Source: Saccharopolyspora sp. NFXS83
Lineage (GTDB): Bacteria > Actinomycetota > Actinomycetes > Mycobacteriales > Pseudonocardiaceae
Assembly (NCBI RefSeq): GCF_026241095.1
Contig: NZ_JAPFGB010000004.1
Span: forward strand, 1-49,167
Length of the DNA stretch: 49,167 nucleotides
Direction of reading: 5' to 3'
Within the stretch, counting starts at the first letter, position 1; every line of letters starts with the position of its first letter. A model generated the notes under the pieces. It did no database searches. It was given only the letters and a program-made list of their open reading frames with translations, and had not been told where the DNA came from. This document shows, in pieces, positions 14,210 through 21,901 of the stretch. Position numbers and translations under genes: made by a program.

Positions 14210-14215
14210 TAGGGT
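14210..14215 (+). promoter_or_regulatory. -10 box for the WXG-like operon
   Basis: TAGGGT at 14210-14215, 24 bp before the GTG of the WXG100-like gene, which has its own GAGGAGGGGG ribosome-binding site at 14226-14235. No good -35 box is visible. Confidence 0.45.
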
Positions 14216-14239
14216 CCCTCCCCGCGAGGAGGGGGCACA

Positions 14240-14542
14240 GTGGGGTACGAGGTCGTGACCAGGGAGCTGGAGACGTCGGCGAAAGCCGCGCGGGCCGCTG
14301 CCGAACAAGCCAGGTCGGTGCGGCTCCAAGCCGCCACCGACAAGATCACCCAAGCGCTGCCCGGCTCGACCTCGGCGCCCGCCGCCGGACGAACCGGGAA
14401 CAGCTGGCGCGGCACGCTCGACACGTGGAACCGCGACACCGAGCACTACGCGGACTCGCTGGACAAGAGCGCCTCGGACTACGCCGCGCAAGAAGGCGAC
14501 GCCGCCGCCGAGCTCAACGCCTCCCAGGGCGGTGGCTCCTGA
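14240..14542 (+). CDS. WXG100-like small helical protein
   Basis: A 100-residue, almost entirely helical protein with a central helix-breaking loop and a W-R-G turn at residues 56-58, followed by an amphipathic second helix (TWNRDTEHYADSLDKSASDY). Size, two-helix hairpin and WXG turn fit the ESAT-6/WXG100 or EspC-like class of type VII secretion substrates. The loop (PGSTSAPAAG) is longer than in classic members. GTG at 14240 has a strong Shine-Dalgarno. Its TGA overlaps the ATG of the alpha/beta hydrolase (TGATG), so the two are translationally coupled and probably work together. Confidence 0.7.
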   Translation: MGYEVVTRELETSAKAARAAAEQARSVRLQAATDKITQALPGSTSAPAAGRTGNSWRGTLDTWNRDTEHYADSLDKSASDYAAQEGDAAAELNASQGGGS

Positions 14543-16233
14543 TGGTGAGCATCGGCGACCTCCGCCGCTGGAACCCCGACCTCCTCGACGACGCGATCGA
14601 CGACTTGAAGCGGGAGCAGGATCGGCTGGTCCGCTTGGACGACGAGCTGGCGAGTTCCGGCAGGCCGAAGGAGTGGCACGGCAAGGCCGCCGACTCCGCG
14701 ACCGCCGAGCACAGCGAGCTCGGCGAACGCATGCGGGAACTCGTCGTCGAGGTGTCCACGGTGCGCAGCGCGGCCATCCCCACCGTCGACGAGATCCGGG
14801 CGGTGCAGGACCAGCTCACCGAACTCGACGGCCTGGCGCGGGCGTACAACTTCCGCATCGGCGACGACGGGAAGGTGGAAGACCTCGGCACTCCCCCGGA
14901 CACCCCCGCCGACGAGGTCAGCAGCGTTGACGAGAACCGCTACCGCCGGATCCGTCCCGACCTGGTCGAACGCGTCCAGCAGATCCTGAAGCGGGCGGCG
15001 GACGCCGATGCCGAACTGGCCAAGGTCCTCGGCGACGCCGACAAGGACCTGATGGACACGCGCGGTGCCAAAAACCTCGCCGACGCCGCAGCTCTCGGTG
15101 ACGCGCGCGGTCTCGGCGAAACGATCGAACCGCCGCCTCCCGGTGACCCGGCGAAGAACGCCGACTGGTGGAAGTCCCTGCCCGCAGAGACGAAATCCGC
15201 ACTCGCCGCCGCTCCCCCGGCCTGGCTCGGCGGTATGGACGGCATTCCCGCGACCGTCCGCAACACCGCCAACGTCAACCGCATCGACGACGAACGCAGC
15301 ACGCTGCAAGCGGAGGCTGCGCGGTTGCAGGGCAAGGCGAACAAGCGGTACCCCGGCCCCGGTGGCGACGTGGTCCAGAGCAAGTACCAGCGCGAACTGG
15401 ATCAGGTCAACGCCAAGCTGACCTCGTTGGACAAGGTGGAGACGGTCCTGGAGCGAGGAGATCGGCAACTCCTGGTGCTCGACACCTCCGGCGAGCGCAC
15501 CAAGGCGGCCGTCGGTATCGGAGACGTCGACACCGCCGATCACGTCAGCGTGTTCACGCCGGGGATGGACAGCAGCGTCGAAGGCGGAAGCCTGGGCGAC
15601 TACGACCGGACCATGGACATGCTGGCCCAGGATGCGCAGTCGCAGTCCGACCAGTACGGCGACGGTGGTGAGGTCGCGACGGTGACCTGGCTCGGCTACG
15701 AAGCGCCTCAGTTGTCCGAAACCCTCGATCCGAATGATTCGGTGGCGAGCTCCGCGCCCGCCAAGCGCGGTGCCGAAGATCTAGCCGATTTCTACCGGGG
15801 CATCAACGAATCCCGGACCGACGACCCGAACCTGGTAGCGATGGGCCACTCTTACGGATCCACCACCACGGGATACGCGCTGCAAGAGGAGGGAACCGGA
15901 GTCGACGCTGCGCTCACCCTGGGGTCTCCCGGGGTGGGAACGCCGTCGGTCAACCAGATCAACGTGCCCGAAGACCGGTTCTACAACCTCGAATCGGGCG
16001 GAGACGCTGTCGCCGACTTCGGACGCTTCGGCGGTGATCCGTCGTGGAAACCGGGGATCGACGACCTGTCGACCGAGGACGCCGTCGCGCCGGACGGGCA
16101 ACGTCTCAAGGAGTCGAGCGGGCACGGCACAGGTGGGCCGACCGGCTACCTCACCAGAGGAAACACCAGCCAGTACAACGCCAGCGTCATCGCGGCCGGG
16201 ATTCCGGACCGCGCGGTGAACAGCTGGGGATGA
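14542..16233 (+). CDS. Alpha/beta hydrolase (DUF1023-type) with WXG-like N-terminal region
   Basis: A 563-residue protein. Residues 1-120 are helical and resemble the coiled N-terminal half of type VII-secreted proteins (LDDAIDDLKREQDRLVRLDDEL, W-H-G at about 48-50). The C-terminal third is a DUF1023-type alpha/beta hydrolase: FTPGMDSSVEGG, then the nucleophile elbow GHSYGS with Ser437, then LGSPGVG and a late His-containing GHGTGG. No signal peptide or membrane helix is present, consistent with export through a type VII route rather than Sec if it is exported at all. Coupled to the WXG-like gene upstream and followed directly by a lipoprotein gene. Substrate unknown; lipase/esterase activity is a family-level guess. 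Confidence 0.85.
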   Translation: MVSIGDLRRWNPDLLDDAIDDLKREQDRLVRLDDELASSGRPKEWHGKAADSATAEHSELGERMRELVVEVSTVRSAAIPTVDEIRAVQDQLTELDGLARAYNFRIGDDGKVEDLGTPPDTPADEVSSVDENRYRRIRPDLVERVQQILKRAADADAELAKVLGDADKDLMDTRGAKNLADAAALGDARGLGETIEPPPPGDPAKNADWWKSLPAETKSALAAAPPAWLGGMDGIPATVRNTANVNRIDDERSTLQAEAARLQGKANKRYPGPGGDVVQSKYQRELDQVNAKLTSLDKVETVLERGDRQLLVLDTSGERTKAAVGIGDVDTADHVSVFTPGMDSSVEGGSLGDYDRTMDMLAQDAQSQSDQYGDGGEVATVTWLGYEAPQLSETLDPNDSVASSAPAKRGAEDLADFYRGINESRTDDPNLVAMGHSYGSTTTGYALQEEGTGVDAALTLGSPGVGTPSVNQINVPEDRFYNLESGGDAVADFGRFGGDPSWKPGIDDLSTEDAVAPDGQRLKESSGHGTGGPTGYLTRGNTSQYNASVIAAGIPDRAVNSWG

Positions 16234-16256
16234 CCGACCGAGAGCGGGGACCGACC

Positions 16257-16805
16257 ATGAAGCGCTTCGCAATCCTGGCGGCGCTCACCCTGAGCCTCAC
16301 CGGATGCGGCGGCGGCGAGTTGGGGCCGGAGTACGGAGGAAGCATGGAAGAGCAGCGCGCCGAACTCATGAGCAGGCCCAGCATGGAGGAAGCCAGCGCT
16401 CGCTACCTGGAGATGCAAGACCGCATCCGCGATGAGCTCGGCGCGGCCTTCCCCTGGATCCAATGGGAACAGAGCCGCGAGCTCCATCGCGCCGGATGCT
16501 CCGATTTCGACGCCTTCACCGACACCGGCGAGAGCAAAACCCTCGGCGTCTGGCGCGCCGAAGGCAACATCCCCGACCCCGAGTGGCCCCGCGCCGAGCA
16601 GATCGTCGCCCAGGTCAGTGCCGAATACGGCTTCACACCACCGGAAACCGTCGTCAGCCGCCCTTCCGACCACCAAGTCGTCGGAAGCGACCGCTACGGC
16701 GCCGGTTACCGCTTCGGCACCGCCAAGCGCACCGTCCTCTCCGGCTCCACCGGCTGCCACCTCCCCCAGGCCGAGAAGGACAAGCTCGCCCAGCAGCCTC
16801 AGTAA
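16257..16805 (+). CDS. Predicted lipoprotein, LppA-like
   Basis: A 182-residue secreted lipoprotein: a short basic N terminus, hydrophobic h-region and lipobox SLTGC with the lipidated Cys at residue 17. The mature part has four further Cys (at least GCSDF and GCHLP visible) and a WPRAEQIVAQVSAEYGF segment like that of mycobacterial/actinobacterial LppA-type proteins of unknown function. An upstream in-frame ATG at 16230 overlaps the hydrolase stop as ATGA and would add nine residues; I prefer 16257 because it gives a normal signal peptide. Third gene of the WXG-hydrolase-lipoprotein operon. Confidence 0.8.
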   Translation: MKRFAILAALTLSLTGCGGGELGPEYGGSMEEQRAELMSRPSMEEASARYLEMQDRIRDELGAAFPWIQWEQSRELHRAGCSDFDAFTDTGESKTLGVWRAEGNIPDPEWPRAEQIVAQVSAEYGFTPPETVVSRPSDHQVVGSDRYGAGYRFGTAKRTVLSGSTGCHLPQAEKDKLAQQPQ

Positions 16806-16810
16806 AACGA

Positions 16811-16844
16811 GCAGGCGCCGCCGCGGTGGTGCGGCGACGCCTGC
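16811..16844. terminator. Bidirectional hairpin terminator
   Basis: GCAGGCGCCGCC at 16811-16822 pairs with a nearly complementary arm ending GACGCCTGC at 16844 (one mismatch and a short loop). It lies between the convergent lipoprotein gene and dadA, so it can serve both. Confidence 0.65.
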
Positions 16845-16879
16845 CCTTCGGGTTGGTCAGCGGAGCGGTTCGGGGGTGG

Positions 16880-18124
16880 TCAGCGGAGCGGGTTGAACGG
16901 GCGGAGCTGGTCGGGCTGCTTGCCGGTGACGATCTGCTCCGACAGCAGCTGCCCGGTGAGCGGCCCGAGGGTGAGGCCCCACATTCCGTGCCCACCCGCG
17001 ACGAACACGTCGGGCATGCCGGTGGCGCCGATCAGGGGCAGGCCGTCGGGGGTGACGGGACGGCCGCCGACCCAGTCGTCCCGGCGGTCCTCCCAGGACA
17101 CGCCGCGCAGCAGCGGCTTCGCGGAGCGTTCGATCGCGGCGATGCGCTCCGGGTAGAGCTTGGCGTCCGGGGAGCGGAACTCCATCGTCCCGGCCACGCG
17201 CAGTCCGCCCTGGTACGGGGTGCAGGCGACGCGCACGGCGGGCAGGTAGATGGGGCCGGGCACCGGTTCCTCGGTGGGGACGGTGAACGAATATCCGCGG
17301 CCCGCGCGCACGGCGGTGCGCACGCCCAGCGGCTTCGCGAGCGAGCTCAGCCACGCGCCGGTGGCGAGCACGACCGAATCGGCCGTCACGCGCTCGTCGC
17401 CGGAGCGCACGACCGTGCGGCCCTGCTCGCGCGTCACCTCGTCGACGGTGAAGCCGCTGCGGATGACGCCGCCGCGCGCCTCGACGGACCGCGCCAAGGA
17501 GCGGACGAATTCGCCGGGATCGACGTAGCGCTGGCCTTCGATGCGCAGCACCGCCTCGATGTGGGAGGACAGCTGCGGCACGCCCGCCTCGGCGACCGAG
17601 GAGTCCACGACCCGCACGTCCTGACCGGACTCGCGGATCAGGTCGAACTCGCGGCGCAGGTCGGCGACCTGCTCGGCCTTCTCGAACGCGGCGGTGATCG
17701 GGGCGGCCTTGGTCGGCGCCTCCACCCCACCGGCGGTGAGCGCGTCGAACGCGTCCAGGCACTCGTTGTTCATCGGCACGAACGGCTGCATCGACCGGCG
17801 CCACGACCGCATGTTGCAGTGCGCGGCGAACTTCGCCAGGAACGCCCACAGCTGCGGGTCCACGCGGGCGGGCACGTACAGCGGGGCGTTGCGGTCCAGC
17901 AGCGAGCGCAGGCCGTAGCGCAGCACGCTCGGCTCGGGCAGCGGGATGGAGAACGCGGGGGCCAGGTAGCCCGCGTTGCCCCAGGACGAACCGGCGGCCA
18001 CGCCGTCGCGGTCGACGACGGTGACCTGCACACCGTGCTCCTGCAGGAACCACGCCGTGGACAACCCGACGGCGCCCGCCCCGGCGACCACCACGTGCCG
18101 CGGGGTCTGGTCGTTGCCGGCCAT
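16880..18124 (-). CDS. dadA: D-amino-acid dehydrogenase (DadA-like FAD oxidoreductase)
   Basis: Flavoprotein that oxidatively deaminates D-amino acids, passing electrons to the respiratory chain. The 414-residue protein of the DAO family has the FAD-binding GAGAVG at 15-20, the DadA-type SSWGNAGYL region after the first beta strand, and the C-terminal FAD loop GGHGMWGLTLGP. ATG at 18124 is preceded by GAGGAGGG; an open frame extends further upstream but without a reason to use it. It lies directly downstream of a PucR-type regulator in the same direction. Exact substrate (D-alanine, D-proline or hydroxyproline) cannot be told from the sequence; D-amino-acid genes also occur at 31-36 kb. Confidence 0.85.
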   Translation of the reverse strand: MAGNDQTPRHVVVAGAGAVGLSTAWFLQEHGVQVTVVDRDGVAAGSSWGNAGYLAPAFSIPLPEPSVLRYGLRSLLDRNAPLYVPARVDPQLWAFLAKFAAHCNMRSWRRSMQPFVPMNNECLDAFDALTAGGVEAPTKAAPITAAFEKAEQVADLRREFDLIRESGQDVRVVDSSVAEAGVPQLSSHIEAVLRIEGQRYVDPGEFVRSLARSVEARGGVIRSGFTVDEVTREQGRTVVRSGDERVTADSVVLATGAWLSSLAKPLGVRTAVRAGRGYSFTVPTEEPVPGPIYLPAVRVACTPYQGGLRVAGTMEFRSPDAKLYPERIAAIERSAKPLLRGVSWEDRRDDWVGGRPVTPDGLPLIGATGMPDVFVAGGHGMWGLTLGPLTGQLLSEQIVTGKQPDQLRPFNPLR

Positions 18125-18179
18125 CTTCGCCCTCCTCAGATCGGTTGGGTCCGAGTGTGACGGCCAGTGACCGCTCGAC

Positions 18180-18200
18180 GATTGTCGGTTCGGCACAATC
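18180..18200. promoter_or_regulatory. Inverted repeat upstream of dadA
   Basis: GATTGT (18180-18185) and ACAATC (18195-18200) are separated by 9 bp; a further CGATTG half-site occurs in CCGACGATTGGCGG just after (about 18207-18220). Placed between the pucR-type gene and dadA, this is a candidate site for the PucR-type regulator. No clear -35/-10 pair was found. Confidence 0.4.
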
Positions 18201-18227
18201 TCGCCACCGACGATTGGCGGATCCGCA

Positions 18228-19700
18228 CTAGTCGATGAGCAGCGCGATGATGAGGGCGAGACGTTCGTCCGGATCGTCCAGGTCGAGGCGGGTCACCTCG
18301 GCCATCTTGCGCATCCGGTACCGCACGGTGTTCGCGTGCACGCCCAGCCGGTTCGCCGCCGCCCCCGGATCTCCTTGGCAGCGCAACCATTCCCGCAGCG
18401 TGGCGGCGTAGCGGGTGCCGTTCTCGGCGTCGTGGCGGCGCAGGTCCCACACCGGGCCGCGGGACGGGACGCGACCGCTGGAAGCCGCGTTGCGGACCCG
18501 GCGCAGCAGGATCTCGTGCCACGCCTGCTCGTAGCCGACGATCTCCCGACCGCCCTCCACGGCGAGGCACTCATCGGCTTCCTGCCTGCTCAGCGGCAGC
18601 TCCAACGGCTCGGCCACACCGCCCACCCCGGCCCGCAGCCGCACGTCGGCGGGCATGTTCCGCAGCAGACCCCGGAACCACCGCTCACCCGTTTCGCCAT
18701 CGGGCAGCACGGTGTAGACGGTGTTCGCGAACAGCGCGCTGCGCCCCGGCCGCGCCCAGCCGAAACCTGCGGTGGCGCGCTCGAACGCGATCAGCACGGC
18801 CGCGTCCTGCGCCTCCTCGGCCTGCATCGCGACCACCCGGAAACCGCTCCCGCGCAACCCGAGCCTGCTCAGCACCGCGGGCGCGTCGGCCTGCCCCTCC
18901 AGCAGGCCGATCACCAGGTCCGATTCGATCTGGCGCTCCAGGTCGGCGCTGGCCCGCGCCCGCAGCAGGTGCAGCGACGCCGTGCGAGCGCCCGCGCGCA
19001 ACGCCGCCGAGCGCTCCTCGTCCAGCGGCTCCGTCACCTCGACCCAGATCGACCCGAGTAGTTCCCGCCCCGCGCGGACCGCGATGAGCGCGCGGCCGTG
19101 GAACTCCTGCTCGGGCATCGGCTCGGCGAAGAACGGTTCACCGGAGGAGGCCAGGTGCGCGTACACGCCGCGCGCGGTGAGCTCGGCGCGGATGTCCGCG
19201 GGCACCCGCCTGCCCAGGATCGTGGCGAGCCGGGCGCGGTCGGCGGACTCCTGCCTGCTCGAGTACGCCAGCACGCCAGCATGCTGATCTTCGATCGTGA
19301 CGGGGCCGCCGACGGACGCCGCCAACGCGTCGGCCAGCGCGAACAGGTCGGTCGGCCCCCGCCCCGCCTCAGTCTCGCGACCTTCGAGCACCAGCCCGTA
19401 CACCACCGCCGCCAGCTGCCCCCAGGACACGTCGGGGTCGATCCGCACCACCGCGACACCGCGCTCGCGAGCCACGGCCAGCTCCTGCTCGTCCACTTCG
19501 CGCAGCAGCACGACCGCGGCCGGGGTCTCGGCGAGCACCGCTCCGATGGACTCGATGCCGACGGCCAGCAGCACCTCCTCGGCACCCGCGGGATCGTGCA
19601 GCGCGACACCGCGCAGCTCCACGTCCCGCCCGCGCGGCGCGATGCACAACCTCGCGCCGTAGCCGCCGAGGACGTTGATCAGCCGATCGAGTTTGACCAT
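18228..19700 (-). CDS. PucR-family transcriptional regulator
   Basis: A 490-residue regulator with an N-terminal PucR sensory domain (PVVLLREVDEQELAVARERG-like segment around residues 70-90), a GGDEF-like/GAF-like middle, and a C-terminal PucR helix-turn-helix (NRLGVHANTVRYRMRKM near residues 450-470). This family controls catabolic genes such as those for purines, proline or D-amino acids. ATG at 19700 begins the standard N terminus (MVKLDRLINVLGG). Being directly upstream of dadA in the same orientation, it likely activates dadA through the inverted repeat at 18180-18200. Confidence 0.9.
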   Translation of the reverse strand: MVKLDRLINVLGGYGARLCIAPRGRDVELRGVALHDPAGAEEVLLAVGIESIGAVLAETPAAVVLLREVDEQELAVARERGVAVVRIDPDVSWGQLAAVVYGLVLEGRETEAGRGPTDLFALADALAASVGGPVTIEDQHAGVLAYSSRQESADRARLATILGRRVPADIRAELTARGVYAHLASSGEPFFAEPMPEQEFHGRALIAVRAGRELLGSIWVEVTEPLDEERSAALRAGARTASLHLLRARASADLERQIESDLVIGLLEGQADAPAVLSRLGLRGSGFRVVAMQAEEAQDAAVLIAFERATAGFGWARPGRSALFANTVYTVLPDGETGERWFRGLLRNMPADVRLRAGVGGVAEPLELPLSRQEADECLAVEGGREIVGYEQAWHEILLRRVRNAASSGRVPSRGPVWDLRRHDAENGTRYAATLREWLRCQGDPGAAANRLGVHANTVRYRMRKMAEVTRLDLDDPDERLALIIALLID

Positions 19701-19817
19701 CAGCGAATCCCGGAGGCGGAGCGGAGGTGGCGTGGCACCCCGGCAGGTTCTCACGATCGCGGGTTCGCGGTGCCGGCCAGCACCGAAAAGGTCGAACGGG
19801 ACGAATACCGGAAGCGC

Positions 19818-19837
19818 TAGGGTGGTCGAACACCACC
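19818..19837 (+). promoter_or_regulatory. -10 box overlapped by a small inverted repeat
   Basis: TAGGGT (19818-19823) is the likely -10 of the P-loop kinase gene. It overlaps GGTGGT-CGAAC-ACCACC (19821-19837), a perfect 6-bp inverted repeat that could be an operator at the transcription start. Confidence 0.35.
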
Positions 19838-19865
19838 GCGCTCGATCTCCTCGGAAAGGTGCTCC

Positions 19866-20459
19866 ATGGGCTCCGCCTCATCACCTCGCACCGACCCGGC
19901 GAGCGCGCCCGCGCCGACGCCGGACGCGTTCGCCGCCGGGGTCGTGCTCATCACCGGCATCCAGGCCGCGGGCAAGTCGACCGTGGCGCAGCTGCTCGCG
20001 GAACGGCTGCCGAACTCGGTGCACCTGCGCGGCGATCTGTTCCGCCGCATGATCGTGAACGGTCGGCAGGACATGACACCGGACCCGACCGACGCGGCGA
20101 CCGGCCAGCTCCGGTTGCGCCACCGGCTCACCGCGCAGAGCTGCGAGCAGTACACCGCCGCCGGATTCACCGTGATCGCCCAGGACGTGGTGCTCGGCGA
20201 ACACCTCAGCGAGATCGCGCGGGAGATCCGCACCCGCCCGCTCTACGTCGTCGTGCTCGCGCCGCAGACCGCCGCCATCGCCGAGCGCGAAGCGGAGCGG
20301 GACAAGGCGGCCTACGACGAGTGGACCGTGCACGCCCTCGACGCGGTGCTGCGCGAAGACACCCCGCGACTCGGCCTCTGGCTCGACACCTCCGAGCAGA
20401 CCCCGGAGGAGACGGTCGAGGACATCCTCCGCCGCGCCCCCACCGAAGCCGCGGTGTGA
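19866..20459 (+). CDS. P-loop kinase / AAA-family small ATPase
   Basis: A 197-residue cytosolic protein with a Walker A GIQAAGKS at residues 31-38 near the start of the fold and a DVVLGEHL-type Walker B/aspartate segment, like chloramphenicol-phosphotransferase or adenylate-kinase-like phosphotransferases. It has the lid-like basic segment (EREAERDKAAYDEW) typical of small-molecule kinases. Residues 1-22 are a Ser/Pro-rich extension. Substrate unknown; it stands alone, divergent from the PucR-type gene and converging within 7 bp of the next gene. ATG at 19866 has GGAAAGG upstream. Confidence 0.8.
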   Translation: MGSASSPRTDPASAPAPTPDAFAAGVVLITGIQAAGKSTVAQLLAERLPNSVHLRGDLFRRMIVNGRQDMTPDPTDAATGQLRLRHRLTAQSCEQYTAAGFTVIAQDVVLGEHLSEIAREIRTRPLYVVVLAPQTAAIAEREAERDKAAYDEWTVHALDAVLREDTPRLGLWLDTSEQTPEETVEDILRRAPTEAAV

Positions 20460-20466
20460 CCGGACG

Positions 20467-20937
20467 TCAGCAGAAACCGCGGTGGACGCGCTGCGCGTCG
20501 GTGGACGCGGAGCGGGCGAAGTCGGTGAAGTCCATGTTCGCGATCTCCAGGTTCGTGTGCATCTCGCTGACCGCCTCCGGCACGAGGCGGAACTCGCGGC
20601 CGTAGGACATCTCCTCCTCGTAGTCGTCCTCGTCCTCGGCGTCCTCGCGGGTCAACGTCGACACCGCCAGCAACGGGTGCTCACCGCGCATCGTCTCGGC
20701 GTCGGCCAAGAAGACGACGGCGGGCTTGTTCTCCCCCTGCACCGCCGCCAGCACGTCGTCCGGGCCCGCGCCGATGAACGCGGGATCGTCGACGAACTGG
20801 TTGCTCGAATCGAATTCGCCGTCGCCCCAAGGGATGTCGAGCAGCCCCACGACCTCGGTCCACGCGGTGTCGTCGGAGAAATCCACGCGCACGACCAGCG
20901 CGTCGAACTCGTCCTGCTCGGATCGGTTGATCAACAT
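20467..20937 (-). CDS. DUF6924-like acidic protein
   Basis: A 156-residue acidic protein beginning MLINRSEQDEFDALVVRVDFSDDTAW, a pattern I associate with the DUF6924 family of actinobacteria (function unknown). A strongly acidic stretch (EDAEDEDDYEEEM) precedes the conserved end, which includes FRLVPEAVSEMHTNLEIANMDF. The open frame extends upstream to 21045, but ATG at 20937 starts the conserved region and the extension is low-complexity and overlaps the divergent gene's promoter. Confidence 0.75.
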   Translation of the reverse strand: MLINRSEQDEFDALVVRVDFSDDTAWTEVVGLLDIPWGDGEFDSSNQFVDDPAFIGAGPDDVLAAVQGENKPAVVFLADAETMRGEHPLLAVSTLTREDAEDEDDYEEEMSYGREFRLVPEAVSEMHTNLEIANMDFTDFARSASTDAQRVHRGFC

Positions 20938-21017
20938 GGCGCGAGTATGCACCGGCGCACCGACAATCCCGATCACGGCGGAGCCGGAAGCGTTCGCCCG
21001 GCGTTTCGGCGGCGCAC

Positions 21018-21023
21018 TAGGTT
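21018..21023 (+). promoter_or_regulatory. -10 box of a probably leaderless gene
   Basis: TAGGTT lies exactly 6 nt before the GTG at 21030, so transcription should start at the GTG itself. No Shine-Dalgarno precedes that GTG, which fits. The -35 region is weak. Confidence 0.5.
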
Positions 21024-21029
21024 GCCGGG

Positions 21030-21677
21030 GTGGAGCTGTTCTCACTCACCTGGACGGCGTTGCGCACGGCCGTCGCCGAACTCGCCGACGAGGACTTCGC
21101 GCGGCCCTCAGGCTGCACCGGCTGGCTCGTGCGGGACCTGGCGTGCCACCTGGTCATCGACGCGCAGGACGTCTTGATCACCCTCGCGGCACCCGTGGAC
21201 GAGGCAGCGACGCGGGATGCGGCGACCTATTGGGACGCCTCCGATTCGCCGCCGACCGGAGACGACCCGCTGGACGCGCTGACCGTCCGGCTAGCCGCCG
21301 CCTACCAGGAGCCGTGGCTGCTCCAGTTCCACCTGGACGACGTCGGCTCCGCCGCGGACCGCGCCGCCGCACTCGTCCCGCACGCCGCGTCAGCACCCGC
21401 GGCGGGGTGCTCACCACGGCCGACTACCTGTCCGCGTACGTCCTCGAGTGGACTCCACCTAGACCTGATCGCGCACCTGCCCGGTGCCGCGGACCCGCCC
21501 ACCGCGAGCCTCGCCGCCTCCCGCGCGCTGCTGGCGCGCATCGCCGGAGCCACGTTCCCCACGTCGTTCTCGCACCGCGACGCGCTGCTGATCGGTACCG
21601 GACGACGCGAACCGACCGACGCCGAACGAACCGCCGTGGGAGCCCTCGCCAGACGGGTACCGCTCATCCTCGGGTGA
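21030..21677 (+). CDS. DinB/maleylpyruvate-isomerase-N-like protein with internal compensated frameshift
   Basis: A 215-residue mycothiol-dependent-enzyme-like protein: N-terminal WTALRTAVAEL and GCTGWLVRDLACHLV are the DinB-type helices with the expected metal His. Between about 21384 and 21452 the current frame reads a Pro/Ser/Cys-rich string (APAAGCSPRPTTCPRTSSSG) unlike the family, while the frame one base earlier reads VLTTADYLSAYVLEW over 21386-21451, a family motif. At 21453 the annotated frame resumes with LHLDLIAHLPG, also a family motif. So a one-base loss near 21384-21385 and a compensating change near 21452 have scrambled about 22 residues. Sequencing error or real mutation cannot be separated here. 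Start GTG 21030. Confidence 0.75.
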   Translation: MELFSLTWTALRTAVAELADEDFARPSGCTGWLVRDLACHLVIDAQDVLITLAAPVDEAATRDAATYWDASDSPPTGDDPLDALTVRLAAAYQEPWLLQFHLDDVGSAADRAAALVPHAASAPAAGCSPRPTTCPRTSSSGLHLDLIAHLPGAADPPTASLAASRALLARIAGATFPTSFSHRDALLIGTGRREPTDAERTAVGALARRVPLILG

Positions 21678-21901
21678 CGCGGTGCTTTCTTGCCGCATCC
21701 CGATTCGTCGGTGGGACCGGACATCCGCACCGCCGTCGCCCCCGGAGGGCACCCGGGTCGTTCGGGAGAGGTCGTCTGATTCCGGGTCGTCTCGGTGGTA
21801 CGCGAGGTGGGCGCGAAGTCAAGCGTGACGGAACTGGCAAGCCGGCGCGAGCGTGCCGGAGGGCACCGACAACCCGATCTCGTCGGTGCGGGCGCGCCCG
21901 T

